Notes under the pieces: generated by a model
Seen by the model: the letters and a program-made list of their open reading frames with translations, nothing else
What the model was told of the DNA's origin: nothing
The model's database searches: none
Part shown: positions 21,793-32,429 of the stretch, piece after piece
Numbering within the stretch: the first letter of the stretch is position 1
Layout: every line of letters begins with the position of its first letter
NCBI RefSeq assembly: GCF_000763905.1
Contig: NZ_JRKN01000012.1
Span: 1 to 64,000 of the forward strand
Direction of reading: 5' to 3'
DNA from: Paracoccus halophilus
GTDB taxonomy: Bacteria > Pseudomonadota > Alphaproteobacteria > Rhodobacterales > Rhodobacteraceae
DNA length: 64,000 nt
Translations under genes and position numbers: made by a program

Positions 21793-21824
21793 CAAAACCG
21801 ACGGGGCCCCCGAAGGGGCCCCGT
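21793..21824 (-). terminator. Intrinsic terminator for the 43-residue minus-strand gene
   Basis: A perfect 10-bp stem (ACGGGGCCCC 21801-21810, GGGGCCCCGT 21815-21824) with a CGAA loop. Read on the minus strand it is followed by CGGTTTTGAC. It lies 25 bases after the stop of the small gene at 21849-21980. Confidence 0.7.
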
Positions 21825-21848
21825 GAAATCTTGTGGGCACAGTTTCTT

Positions 21849-21980
21849 TCAGGTAAGGACTGCGGGCTTGCCTTCGAAAGTCTTGTTGCCGACCCGAACG
21901 ACGATATTGCCGTTGGCCTGCTGACGTTCGAAGATTCCCTGGACTGAAATACAGCTGCCGATCGTAATCGTGCGAATCAT
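21849..21980 (-). CDS. Small protein of 43 residues, family unknown
   Basis: ATG at 21980, stop TGA at 21849-21851. The protein begins MIRTITIGSCISVQGIFERQ and continues with 'NIVVRVGNKTFEGKPAVLT', a compact beta-rich pattern. GAGGAG/AGGAC ribosome-binding sequence precedes the start, and a dedicated terminator follows, so it is a complete single-gene unit. I recall similar very short hypothetical proteins starting 'M(I/T)RTITIG(S/T)C' in Rhodobacteraceae, but no function. It is convergent with infB and points away from mutT. Confidence 0.75.
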   Translation of the reverse strand: MIRTITIGSCISVQGIFERQQANGNIVVRVGNKTFEGKPAVLT

Positions 21981-22062
21981 GTCCTGTTTCTCTCCTCTAC
22001 AGTGCGTAAAATGTGCCACAAAATTGTGACCCGTTAATTAGCAATATTGCCCAGTTACGCGG

Positions 22063-22096
22063 AATTGCCGCTTTTTCTGCAACCATCGCGGCAATT
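22063..22096. repeat. Perfect inverted repeat downstream of mutT
   Basis: AATTGCCGC (22063-22071) and GCGGCAATT (22088-22096) are perfect 9-base arms separated by 16 bases that include a T-run. The element lies just after the mutT stop and about 85 bases upstream of the 43-residue gene. It could be the mutT terminator or an operator. Confidence 0.5.
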
Positions 22097-22099
22097 ATG

Positions 22100-22498
22100 T
22101 CAAAGCCAGTCACGCAGAATCGGGATCAGCGGGATATCGGCGGGCGGCATCGGGTAGCTGGCCAGATCGCCGGGCCGCGCCCATGCGAGTTTCTGCCCCT
22201 CATGCGGATGCGGCACGCCCTGCCAGCGGCGGCAGGCGAAAAGCGGCATGAGCAGGTGAAAATCCTCGTAGCCATGGCTGGCGAATGTCAGCGGCGCCAG
22301 GCATGAGGACCAGGTCTCGATCCCCAGTTCCTCATGCAACTCGCGGATGAGGGCCGCCTCGGGCGTCTCGCCCGGTTCGACCTTGCCGCCGGGAAACTCC
22401 CACAGGCCGGCCAGGGGCTTGCCCTCGGGACGCTGCGCCAGCAGGACGCGGCCGTCCCTGTCGATCAGGGCGACCGCCGCAACCAGAACGACCTTCAT
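22100..22498 (-). CDS. mutT: MutT, 8-oxo-dGTP diphosphatase (Nudix hydrolase)
   Basis: A protein of 132 residues, normal MutT length. The Nudix box GX5EX7REUXEEXGU is intact: GGKVEPGETPEAALIRELHE followed by ELGIE. It hydrolyses oxidised dGTP and so prevents A:T to C:G mutations. It starts ten bases after argJ and is the last gene of the ppiC-argJ-mutT operon. Confidence 0.94.
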   Translation of the reverse strand: MKVVLVAAVALIDRDGRVLLAQRPEGKPLAGLWEFPGGKVEPGETPEAALIRELHEELGIETWSSCLAPLTFASHGYEDFHLLMPLFACRRWQGVPHPHEGQKLAWARPGDLASYPMPPADIPLIPILRDWL

Positions 22499-22508
22499 GC
22501 CGGAAACG

Positions 22509-23894
22509 TCACGAACGGTAATCGGCGTTGATGTCGATATAGCGATGCGTCAGGTCGCAGGTCCAGACGGTCCGCCTGCCCTTGCCCAACCCCAGATCGA
22601 CGCCGATCACCAGATGCTCCTGCTTCATATAGGCGCTGGCCTTGGCCTCGTCATAGGCAGGCGCGCGCCAGCCGTTTTCCGCCAGCACCATATCGCCGAA
22701 GCGGATGGTCAGCCGGTCGCGATCGGCCTGCGCGCCCGACTTGCCGACCGCCATGACCACGCGGCCCCAATTCGCGTCCTCGCCGGCGATCGCGGTCTTG
22801 ACCAGCGGCGAATTCGCAATCGCCATGGCCACGCGATGGGCATCGGCATTGTCGGCCGCACCGGTCACCCGCACCTCGACGAATTTCGTCGCGCCCTCGC
22901 CGTCCCTGACCACCTGCTGCGCCAGATCCAGCATGACCTGCTCCAGCCCCTTGCCAAAGGCCCGCGCGGGTGCGGAGCGCAGATCCGTGATCGGCGCCGC
23001 CCCGGATTGCCCGGTCGCGGCCAGGATCAGCGCATCCGAGGTCGAAGTGTCGCTGTCCACCGTGATCGCGTTGAAGGTGCGATCCACCCGCGCCGAGAGC
23101 ATCCGCTGCAGGGTCCGGGGCGCGATCTGCGCATCGGTGAAGATATAGACCAGCATGGTCGCCATATCCGGCGCGATCATGCCCGAACCCTTGGCGATAC
23201 CGACGATATTGATCGTGCCGCCATCGCCCTCGAAACTCGCCGCCGCGCCCTTCGCGAACGTATCGGTGGTCATGATCGCGCGCGCCGCATCGGCGGCGCC
23301 CGCCGGATCCAGCCTGCCGGCCAGATTCTCGACGATGGCGGTGATCCGTTCAACCGGCAGCGGCTCGCCGATCACCCCGGTCGATGAGGAAAACACCCGT
23401 TCGCGCGGGATGCCAAGCGCATTGGCGACACTGCCCGTGACGCTGTCCACCGCCTCTTGCCCGGCCTTGCCGGTAAAGGCGTTGGCATTGCCCGAATTCA
23501 CGATGATCGCCGCGCCGGCGCTGCTGTCGACCGGGCCGGCCAGCTTGGCCTGACAGTCCAGCACGCTGGCCGCGCGGGTCGAGGATCGCGTGAACACCCC
23601 CGCGACCGAGGTCCCCGGCGCCAGCCGCACCAGCGTGACATCGGTGCGACCCTTGTATTTCACCCCCGCCGCGCCGCTGGCGAACTCGGCGCCCCGGATC
23701 AGCGGCAGATCGGGAAAACGCTCGGGCGCAAGCGGCGAAACCGGGTTCTGCGGCTTGTTCATCGCCTCGAACTTGCTGGCCACCCCGTCCCGGACCTCCT
23801 TGACTGCGCCCTTGAGCTTTTTCAGCTTCTTGCGCAGTTCCCTGAGCTTTTCCTCCTCGGTCAGCTTTGCCTTCTTGCCTGCGGATTTGGCCAT
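22509..23894 (-). CDS. argJ: ArgJ, bifunctional ornithine acetyltransferase / N-acetylglutamate synthase
   Basis: A protein of 461 residues in the cyclic arginine pathway: it transfers acetyl from N-acetylornithine to glutamate. The self-cleavage site and nucleophile is T246 in 'APDMATMLVYIF', where the precursor splits into alpha and beta chains. The canonical ArgJ sequence begins at 'MNKPQNPVSPLAPE' (M45). The 44 residues before it are a lysine-rich helix (KLTEEEKLRELRKKLKKLKG). The long start is favoured by GGGAGAG seven bases upstream and by its position three bases after the ppiC stop; an internal start at 23762 has only a poor site. Confidence 0.94.
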   Translation of the reverse strand: MAKSAGKKAKLTEEEKLRELRKKLKKLKGAVKEVRDGVASKFEAMNKPQNPVSPLAPERFPDLPLIRGAEFASGAAGVKYKGRTDVTLVRLAPGTSVAGVFTRSSTRAASVLDCQAKLAGPVDSSAGAAIIVNSGNANAFTGKAGQEAVDSVTGSVANALGIPRERVFSSSTGVIGEPLPVERITAIVENLAGRLDPAGAADAARAIMTTDTFAKGAAASFEGDGGTINIVGIAKGSGMIAPDMATMLVYIFTDAQIAPRTLQRMLSARVDRTFNAITVDSDTSTSDALILAATGQSGAAPITDLRSAPARAFGKGLEQVMLDLAQQVVRDGEGATKFVEVRVTGAADNADAHRVAMAIANSPLVKTAIAGEDANWGRVVMAVGKSGAQADRDRLTIRFGDMVLAENGWRAPAYDEAKASAYMKQEHLVIGVDLGLGKGRRTVWTCDLTHRYIDINADYRS

Positions 23895-23897
23895 CGA

Positions 23898-24731
23898 TCA
23901 CTCTCCCAGAAGCTCGGTCTTGTTCAGCAGATCGGCGCCCAGCCCCTCGGTCTTTTCGACCTTCGACTCGGTAACCCGCTTTTCGATCTCGGCCTGCACC
24001 CTGTCGCGGCGAAGCTGAACGGCAAGCTGCGGCTTGATGTCGTCCAGGCTGGGCGGCGTCACCTCGCGCGAATCGTTCAGCTTGATGACATGCCAGCCGA
24101 ACTGTGACTCGACCGGGGCGGAAACCTGGCCTTTTTCCAGCGCCTTGACCGCCTCGGCAAAGGGCGCGACCATCTGGTCGGCCTGGAACCAGCCCAGATC
24201 GCCCTTGTTGGGGCCGGAATTATCGGTCGATTTCTCTTCCGCAAGGGCACCGAAATCCGCCCCCTCGGCCAGTTGCCCGGCGATTGCCTCGGCCTCCTCG
24301 CGGGTTTCGACCAGGATATGGGCGGCGTTATATTCGACCGCCGGCGCCGACTGATCGCCGAAAATCTGGTCGTAGATGGCGCGCAGTTCTTCATCGGTCG
24401 GTTCGGGGGCGGCGACATCCTCCAGCACCCGTCCGGCCAGATAGGCGCGGCGCTCGACCTCGAGCGCGGCGGCGTCGCGCTTGCTCAGCGGATCGCTGGC
24501 CATCTGCGCCACGGCGGTCTGGCGGATCATCTGATCCAGCAACAGGTCCCACAGCGCCGTATCGGGCATGTTCTGCACCGCCTCCTCGCCCAGCCCCTGC
24601 CGCATGGCGATCATCTGCCCCAGGGTGATCGCCTCGTCATTCACGGTGGCGACGACCGTATCGGCATCCTGCGCCAGTGCGGAAAACGATCCGGCAAGCA
24701 GGACCGAGGCGGCAAGAAACGGTTTCAGCAT
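23898..24731 (-). CDS. Parvulin-type peptidyl-prolyl isomerase, periplasmic (PpiC/SurA-like)
   Basis: A protein of 277 residues with a signal peptide (MLKPFLAASVLLAGSFSALA). A SurA-like chaperone segment precedes one rotamase domain (about 130-225) with 'YNAAHILVETREEAEAI', 'SGPNKGDLGWFQADQMV' and 'PVESQFGWHVIKL', all parvulin hallmarks. It helps fold exported proteins, which suits its place divergent from secA. The ATG at 24731 was chosen over upstream in-frame ATGs because it starts a clean signal peptide. Confidence 0.9.
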   Translation of the reverse strand: MLKPFLAASVLLAGSFSALAQDADTVVATVNDEAITLGQMIAMRQGLGEEAVQNMPDTALWDLLLDQMIRQTAVAQMASDPLSKRDAAALEVERRAYLAGRVLEDVAAPEPTDEELRAIYDQIFGDQSAPAVEYNAAHILVETREEAEAIAGQLAEGADFGALAEEKSTDNSGPNKGDLGWFQADQMVAPFAEAVKALEKGQVSAPVESQFGWHVIKLNDSREVTPPSLDDIKPQLAVQLRRDRVQAEIEKRVTESKVEKTEGLGADLLNKTELLGE

Positions 24732-24785
24732 GAAATTCCCCTTTTTGCGACGACAAGTCCACACATCGGTGAACAGGCGCAAGCG

Positions 24786-24814
24786 TTGACAGTACGGCAT
24801 GCGGGGCATACATC
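24786..24814 (+). promoter_or_regulatory. Promoter of secA (TTGACA-N17-TACATC)
   Basis: A perfect -35 hexamer TTGACA (24786-24791), a 17-base spacer and TACATC (24809-24814). Transcription would start near 24821, leaving a leader of about 119 bases before the secA ATG at 24940. Confidence 0.65.
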
Positions 24815-24939
24815 CGGCGCAACCGAAAATGCGCGCCCGTCGCCGTTTTTCCGGCCCAAGTGATAGGGCAAGGCGAATGGTGGCGGCAAGTGGGCGGAAC
24901 GTCCCGCGCACCCCCAGATACGCGATTTTGAAGGCTCAT

Positions 24940-27645
<2,706 letters not shown>

Positions 27646-27650
27646 TACGA

Positions 27651-27669
27651 GGGGCCTTCGGGCCCCTTT
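27651..27669 (+). terminator. Intrinsic terminator after secA
   Basis: GGGGCC (27651-27656), loop TTCG, GGCCCC (27661-27666), then TTT. It lies six bases after the secA stop codon. Confidence 0.75.
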
Positions 27670-27699
27670 GTCATCGCCGGGGCCAGCGGCACCGCCGGC

Positions 27700-27756
27700 A
27701 TGGATATTTGGATGAAGAAGAAAGAGCCCCGGCCTTCTTCTTCATTCAAATATCCA
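27700..27756. repeat. Inverted pair of the ATGGATATTT-type 3'-end element
   Basis: The left arm 27700-27722 begins ATGGATATTTGGATGAAGAA, and the right arm 27734-27756 is its reverse complement with one mismatch in 23 bases. Each arm lies downstream of the terminator of one of the two convergent genes, secA on the left and petR on the right. The left copy follows CCGCCGGC, the same kind of flank as copy 1 at 14252. The pair would form a very long hairpin in RNA. Confidence 0.8.
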
Positions 27757-27777
27757 TTCGATAACGGCAGAAAGGGG

Positions 27778-27798
27778 CGCGAGACCGCCTGTCTCGCG
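27778..27798 (-). terminator. Terminator hairpin after petR
   Basis: CGCGAGAC (27778-27785) and GTCTCGCG (27791-27798) form a perfect 8-bp stem with a five-base loop. Read on the minus strand it is followed by CCCCTTTCTG. It directly follows the petR stop. Confidence 0.65.
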
Positions 27799-27800
27799 GG

Positions 27801-28523
27801 TCAGTCGGGTACCAGCATGTAGCCCGTCCCGCGCACGGTCTGCAGATAGCGCGGCTCTTTCGGATCGCGCTCGATCTTGCGGCGCAGCCGGGTGATCTGG
27901 ACGTCTATCGCGCGCTCGGAGTTTTCGCTGATCTCATCGGCGGGGTTGCGACCCAGATCCTCGATCAGCTCCAGCCGGCTGACGGGCTGGCGCGGTGTGT
28001 CGGCAAGGCGCCGCAGCAGCGCCTGTTCGGTTCCCGTCAGACGCAGCGAGGTGTCGCCCTGCCACAATTCGCCCTTGTCCACGTCATAGCGCAGATGCCC
28101 GAGCGTCAGGAATTTGGGCCCCCGGGCCTCGGCCGCGGGCACACGTCGCAGGATGGCCGCGATTCGCAGCAGCAATTCGCGCGGCTCGAAGGGTTTGGCA
28201 AGGTAATCGTCGGCTCCGCTTTCAAGGCCGTTGATCCGGTCGCCGGTTTCGCCACGGGCCGTCAGCAGCAGGATCGGCGTGCTCATCCGGCCGCGCAGGT
28301 CGCGGGTCAACGAAAAGCCGTCCTCGCCCGGCATCATCACATCCAGCACGATCAGGTCGAAATCGAGGCCCCCGAGCAGCCGTCGCGCATGCGCGGCATC
28401 GCGTGCCGTGCTGACCAGAAAGCCGTTGCGCATCAGGAAGCGGCGCAGCAGGCTGCGAATGCGTTCGTCATCGTCGACGACCAGGATATGGGCATGGGGC
28501 GGCGAATCGGATGCGATCGTCAT
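27801..28523 (-). CDS. petR: PetR-like OmpR-family response regulator
   Basis: A protein of 240 residues. The receiver domain (about 12-125) has the acidic pocket DDDER and the phosphorylatable aspartate in 'LIVLDVMMPGEDGF', plus the conserved lysine in 'YLAKPFEPREL'. The C-terminal winged helix (~140-235) ends 'RYLQTVRGTGYMLVPD'. PetR with PetP was described beside the cytochrome bc1 genes in Rhodobacter capsulatus, and this pair has the same MarR-OmpR order. No sensor kinase lies next to it. The start overlaps the petP stop by four bases. Confidence 0.87.
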   Translation of the reverse strand: MTIASDSPPHAHILVVDDDERIRSLLRRFLMRNGFLVSTARDAAHARRLLGGLDFDLIVLDVMMPGEDGFSLTRDLRGRMSTPILLLTARGETGDRINGLESGADDYLAKPFEPRELLLRIAAILRRVPAAEARGPKFLTLGHLRYDVDKGELWQGDTSLRLTGTEQALLRRLADTPRQPVSRLELIEDLGRNPADEISENSERAIDVQITRLRRKIERDPKEPRYLQTVRGTGYMLVPD

Positions 28524-29038
28524 ATCGGCTCGGGCAGGTCCTTCAGCGCACGATACTGGCGCAGGGTATCGCGGTCCATCATCGCCTCGAGCACCTGCCG
28601 GAATCCCGCCACCGCCTGCGGCCCGGCGGCGCGATAGGCGGCGCGCATCCGGGCGCGCTGGCTTTCCGACAGGCGGCGTTCCAGCGCGGCGCCCTTGTCG
28701 GTCAGGAACAATTGTCGCTCGCGGCGGTCGCGGCGGCCGATCCGGCTGTCCACCAGCCCGTCCTCGATCAGGGTGCGCAGGACGCGATTCAGCGACTGCT
28801 TGGTCACGCCCAGCACATCCAGAAGCGCGGTCACGGTCAGGCCCGGCTCGCGATGGATGAAATGGATCGCGCGATGATGGGCGCGGCCGTAATCCAGATC
28901 GGCCAGAATCAGGTCGGGATCGGCGGTAAAGGCACGATAGGCAAAGAACATCGCCTCGATCCCGCGGCGAAGCTGCTCGTCGGTCAGAAACAGAAGGCCC
29001 TCGCCGCCCGCGATTGCCACACCAATCTTGTCTTGCAT
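28520..29038 (-). CDS. petP: PetP-like MarR family regulator
   Basis: A protein of 172 residues with a winged helix ('ALLDVLGVTKQSLNRVLRTL' and the wing 'SRIGRRDRRERQLFLTDKG'). The pairing with an OmpR-type response regulator matches petPR of Rhodobacter, where both are needed for cytochrome synthesis or viability. The ATG at 29038 is chosen because AAGGGG lies five bases before it; the frame is open further up but would run through the promoter. The gene is divergent from ilvE. Confidence 0.85.
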   Translation of the reverse strand: MQDKIGVAIAGGEGLLFLTDEQLRRGIEAMFFAYRAFTADPDLILADLDYGRAHHRAIHFIHREPGLTVTALLDVLGVTKQSLNRVLRTLIEDGLVDSRIGRRDRRERQLFLTDKGAALERRLSESQRARMRAAYRAAGPQAVAGFRQVLEAMMDRDTLRQYRALKDLPEPI

Positions 29039-29188
29039 GACATCCCCTTGCTGCATGACTCTTATTACGTCAGGCTTGTTGACTTTCCAACCATGAATGG
29101 CTAGCGGTGGCGACAAGTTGCGCAACTTTCTGCGTCAAACATGGTCAGAGCGCGCAACAATCAGAAATCGAACCGGCCGGAGGGAAAA

Positions 29189-30058
29189 ATGGCAGGCGCA
29201 TATGATGATCGTGACGGCAAGATCTGGATGGATGGCAAGCTGGTCGATTGGCGGGACGCGAATGTGCATATCCTGACCCACGCGCTGCATTACGCCAGCT
29301 CGGTCTTCGAGGGCGAGCGCTGCTATAGCGGCAAGATCTTCAAGAGCCACGAACATTCGCTGCGGCTGATCGAATCGGCGCGGCTTCTGGACATGGAATC
29401 GCCCTATGCCGCCGATGAGATCGACCGCGCCAAGGAAGAAGTGCTGAGCGCCAACGGCTTTACCGATGCCTATGTCCGGGCCGTCATGTGGCGCGGCTCG
29501 GGTGAGGATATGGGGGTCTCGGCCCGGCGCAACCCTGTCCGCATGGCCATCGCCGCCTGGCAATGGGGCAGCTATTACGGCGACGCCAAATGGCAGGGCG
29601 CGAAACTGGACATCGCCAAATGGAAGCGCCCCAGCCCGGAAACCATCCCCACCGCCGCCAAGGCCGCAGGGCTTTACATGATCTGCACCATGTCCAAGCA
29701 CGCGGCCGAGGCCAAGGGCTGCTCGGACGCGCTGTTCATGGACTGGGAGGGCTATGTCGCCGAGGCGACCGGCGCCAACATCTTTTTCGTCCGCGACGGC
29801 GAGGTGCACACGCCGCAGGCCGACCGCTTCCTGAACGGCATCACCCGCCAGACGGTGATCCAGATGCTGAAGGACAAGGGGCTGACCGTGCACGAGCGCC
29901 GCATCCGGCCCGAGGAGATGGAGAATTTCAGCGAATGCTGGCTCACCGGCACCGCCGCCGAGGTGACGCCGGTCGGCCAGATCGGAGATTACCATTTCCA
30001 GGTGGGCAGCCTGACCCGCGATATCGCCGAAAGCTACGAAAAGCTGGTTCGCGCGTGA
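29189..30058 (+). CDS. ilvE: Branched-chain amino acid aminotransferase
   Basis: A protein of 289 residues, class IV PLP-dependent aminotransferase. The PLP lysine is in 'PTAAKAAGLYMICTMSK', and 'ALFMDWEGYVAEATGANIFF' (interrupted only by normal variation) is the family signature. It makes leucine, isoleucine and valine from their keto acids. AGGGAAAA precedes the ATG at 29189. The usual Asn of KAxGNY is replaced by Leu, which I recall as common in this alphaproteobacterial branch. It is divergent from petP. Confidence 0.93.
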   Translation: MAGAYDDRDGKIWMDGKLVDWRDANVHILTHALHYASSVFEGERCYSGKIFKSHEHSLRLIESARLLDMESPYAADEIDRAKEEVLSANGFTDAYVRAVMWRGSGEDMGVSARRNPVRMAIAAWQWGSYYGDAKWQGAKLDIAKWKRPSPETIPTAAKAAGLYMICTMSKHAAEAKGCSDALFMDWEGYVAEATGANIFFVRDGEVHTPQADRFLNGITRQTVIQMLKDKGLTVHERRIRPEEMENFSECWLTGTAAEVTPVGQIGDYHFQVGSLTRDIAESYEKLVRA

Positions 30059-30103
30059 CCCTGTGAAAGCCCGGATACGGGCTGCAGTACGGCCGGCGGG
30101 TTC

Positions 30104-30133
30104 GGGGGGGCCACTTTCACGGTGGTCCCCCCG
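30104..30133. terminator. GC-rich hairpin after ilvE
   Basis: A long imperfect stem pairs GGGGGGGCCAC (about 30104-30114) with GTGGTCCCCCC (about 30122-30132). It lies between ilvE and the convergent small gene at 30151-30339. There is no T-run, so termination strength is uncertain. Confidence 0.45.
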
Positions 30134-30150
30134 GTCATGCAAAGCCCGCG

Positions 30151-30339
30151 TCAGGCGGTACGGCCGCGGTCGATACGCAGGAATTCGGCGGCTTTCCGGC
30201 TGTCCTGACTGCGGAGCTTTGGACGATTGCGCAGCGCCAGCACGGCCGGATGCACAGCGGATTCGCGCTCGTGCCGGGTGAACTCGCGCAGTCGCAGATG
30301 CGCCTGGCTGCGCGGACGATCGCTGATATGCTTTGCCAT
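30151..30339 (-). CDS. Small basic protein, 62 residues, unknown function
   Basis: The protein starts MAKHISDRPRSQAHLRLREF and is rich in Arg, Lys and His throughout (about 30 percent basic), with no membrane segment. A strong GGGGGGAGG sequence precedes the ATG, which is the main support for it being real. It stands alone between ilvE and ptsN. It could bind nucleic acid or the ribosome, but that is only a guess from charge. Confidence 0.55.
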   Translation of the reverse strand: MAKHISDRPRSQAHLRLREFTRHERESAVHPAVLALRNRPKLRSQDSRKAAEFLRIDRGRTA

Positions 30340-30407
30340 CCTCTGGCCTCCCCCCTCAGGTCCGGTGAAGCCTCAATATAGGACCGAATCGGGCTGAATC
30401 CAAATAT

Positions 30408-30872
30408 TCAGGCGGCCTTGATGCCCGGCGCCGCGGCCAGGATCGTATGCAGGGTGACCGCCTCTTCGTTGGCGCGCAGCTTGTTGCGCAAGTCCTGATC
30501 GCGCAGCGTGCGCGAGACCAGCGCCAGGGCCTTGAGGTGATCCACACCGGCATTCTTGGGCGCCAGAAGGGCAAAGATCAGATCCACCGGCTGGCGGTCG
30601 ACGGCATCGAAATCCAGCGGTTTTTCCAGCCGCAGGAACAGGCCCACGACGCGGTCCAGCCCGTGCAGCCGGGCATGGGGCAGCGCCACGCCATGGCCGA
30701 CGCCGGTCGGCCCCAGCGATTCGCGTTCCTGGAGCGCATCCAGGGTCTGGATGGAATCGACGCCATAGACGGCGCGCGCCTGCTCGGCGATCTCCTGAAA
30801 CAGCCGCTTCTTGCTGGTGATCTGGCTCATCGTCCGCACTGCGGCCGGAGAGAGAATATCGCTGATCTGCAT
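30408..30872 (-). CDS. ptsN: PtsN, EIIA(Ntr) phosphotransferase regulator
   Basis: A protein of 154 residues of the nitrogen-related phosphotransferase system. The phosphorylated histidine is in 'GHGVALPHARLHGLD'. It relays the state of PtsP/NPr and controls potassium and nitrogen functions. The ATG at 30872 (MQISDILSPAAV) has AGGCG upstream; an ATG five codons earlier has its SD too close. It follows hpf, in the usual lptB-hpf-ptsN order, without rpoN. Confidence 0.93.
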   Translation of the reverse strand: MQISDILSPAAVRTMSQITSKKRLFQEIAEQARAVYGVDSIQTLDALQERESLGPTGVGHGVALPHARLHGLDRVVGLFLRLEKPLDFDAVDRQPVDLIFALLAPKNAGVDHLKALALVSRTLRDQDLRNKLRANEEAVTLHTILAAAPGIKAA

Positions 30873-30949
30873 ATCGCCTGAAATCATCCCTGTCCCGGTC
30901 GCAGGCAGCGCGGCCGGGACTGTTATATCGACCAGTCTGCGCCTGCAGC

Positions 30950-31525
30950 CTAGGCCAGGTTGCGGGGGTCGATCCAGCCCACGTTGCCATCCTCGCGGCG
31001 GTGGACCACGTTCACGCCCCCATGCTTCTCGTTGCGGAAGACCAGCAGCGGGCTGCCGGCCAGTTCCATCTGCATGACCGCCTCGCCGACCGACAGGGTG
31101 GGCACGCGGGTTTCCATCTCGGCGATGATCACGGGCTGCAGGCCGTCTTCCTGCGTTTCCCATTCATCCTCGTCAGCGGCCAGCACATACATGCCTGCCT
31201 GCTCGAAAGCAACAGGTTCGGAGCGGTCCTTGTAATGGTCCTTCAACCGGCGCTTGTAGCGGCGCAATTGCTTGTCCATCCGTTCGCGGCACTGCTCGAA
31301 GGCGGCATAGATCTCGGTCGAGGCCCCCTTGGCCTGGACGTTCAACCCGGTGGACAGATGCACCACCGCGTCGCAAAGGAATTCATGCGCATTGCGGGAA
31401 AAGATGACGGTGGCATCGGTCGGGCGTTGCGAATATTTCTCGACCGTCTCCCCCAGCTCGGTTTTCACATGCGTCGAGAGAGCCTCGCCGATGTCGATCT
31501 GTTTGCCGCTGATCTGAAAGCGCAT
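30950..31525 (-). CDS. hpf: Long-form hibernation promoting factor
   Basis: A protein of 191 residues. The N-terminal S30AE domain (1-~105) begins 'MRFQISGKQIDIGEALSTHV'. The C-terminal domain (~130-190) with 'SPLLVFRNEKHGGVNVVHRR' is the dimerisation domain of long HPF that pairs ribosomes into 100S particles in stationary phase. It lies 163 bases after lptB and 77 bases before ptsN. Confidence 0.95.
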   Translation of the reverse strand: MRFQISGKQIDIGEALSTHVKTELGETVEKYSQRPTDATVIFSRNAHEFLCDAVVHLSTGLNVQAKGASTEIYAAFEQCRERMDKQLRRYKRRLKDHYKDRSEPVAFEQAGMYVLAADEDEWETQEDGLQPVIIAEMETRVPTLSVGEAVMQMELAGSPLLVFRNEKHGGVNVVHRREDGNVGWIDPRNLA

Positions 31526-31688
31526 GTTGGTCCGTCCTTTCCTATGCCCTGCGGCGATCAGGCATCTGCGCCCAGGGCGCCGCGGGCTTCGCTCGGACAG
31601 GGCACGCTTGCCCCGCCATAGATGTTAGTTTGGTGACAGCCGGGCGCGCAGTCAACGGGGCGCGCAAGGGGGCGCGGGACGATCGGCC

Positions 31689-32429
31689 CTAGCCCATGCG
31701 GAACGTCTCGCCCAGATAGACCCGGCGGACCTGCGGATCGCTGACGATTTCCTCGATGCTGCCGGATTTCAGCACATGGCCGTCATGCAGGATATAGGCC
31801 CGGTCCACGATCTCCAGCGTCTCGCGGACGTTGTGATCGGTGATCAGCACCCCGATGCCGCGGCTTTTCAGGTCATGGACCAGACCGCGAATCTCGCCCA
31901 CGGCGATGGGATCGACCCCGGCAAAGGGCTCGTCCAGCAGCAGGTAGGAGGGGTTCGAGGCCAGGCAGCGGGCGATTTCGGCGCGCCGCCGCTCGCCGCC
32001 CGAGAGCGCCATGGCCGAGGCATTGCGCAGATGCCCGATCGAGAAATCGCCCAGCAGCTCCTCGAGCCGTTCGCGCCGCTGCAGCGGATCGTCATCGCCC
32101 AGTTCCAGCACCGCCATGATGTTCTGCTCGACCGTCAGCGACCGAAAGATCGACATTTCCTGCGGCAGATAGCCGATGCCCATGCGGGCGCGGCGATACA
32201 TGGGCAGCGCGGTGGCGTCCTCGCCATTGATGGTGACCTGACCCGAATCGGGCGTGACCAGACCCGCCACGCAGTAAAAGCAGGTCGTCTTGCCCGAGCC
32301 GTTGGGCCCCAGAAGCGCCACCACCTCGCCCCGTTCAAGCCGCAGCGAGACGTCGCGGATCACCGGACGGTTGCGATAGGATTTGCGCAGGCCGGTGGCC
32401 TGCAGACCCTGCCCCGGCTGCGAGGTCAC
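31689..32429 (-). CDS. lptB: LptB, ATPase of the lipopolysaccharide export ABC transporter
   Basis: A protein of 246 residues. Walker A GPNGSGKTT is near residue 39, the signature motif is LSGGERRR near 139, and Walker B LLLDEPFAGVDP is near 158. With LptF, LptG and LptC it drives lipopolysaccharide from the inner membrane to the periplasmic bridge. Its start overlaps the lptA stop by four bases (ATGA). Confidence 0.96.
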   Translation of the reverse strand: MTSQPGQGLQATGLRKSYRNRPVIRDVSLRLERGEVVALLGPNGSGKTTCFYCVAGLVTPDSGQVTINGEDATALPMYRRARMGIGYLPQEMSIFRSLTVEQNIMAVLELGDDDPLQRRERLEELLGDFSIGHLRNASAMALSGGERRRAEIARCLASNPSYLLLDEPFAGVDPIAVGEIRGLVHDLKSRGIGVLITDHNVRETLEIVDRAYILHDGHVLKSGSIEEIVSDPQVRRVYLGETFRMG

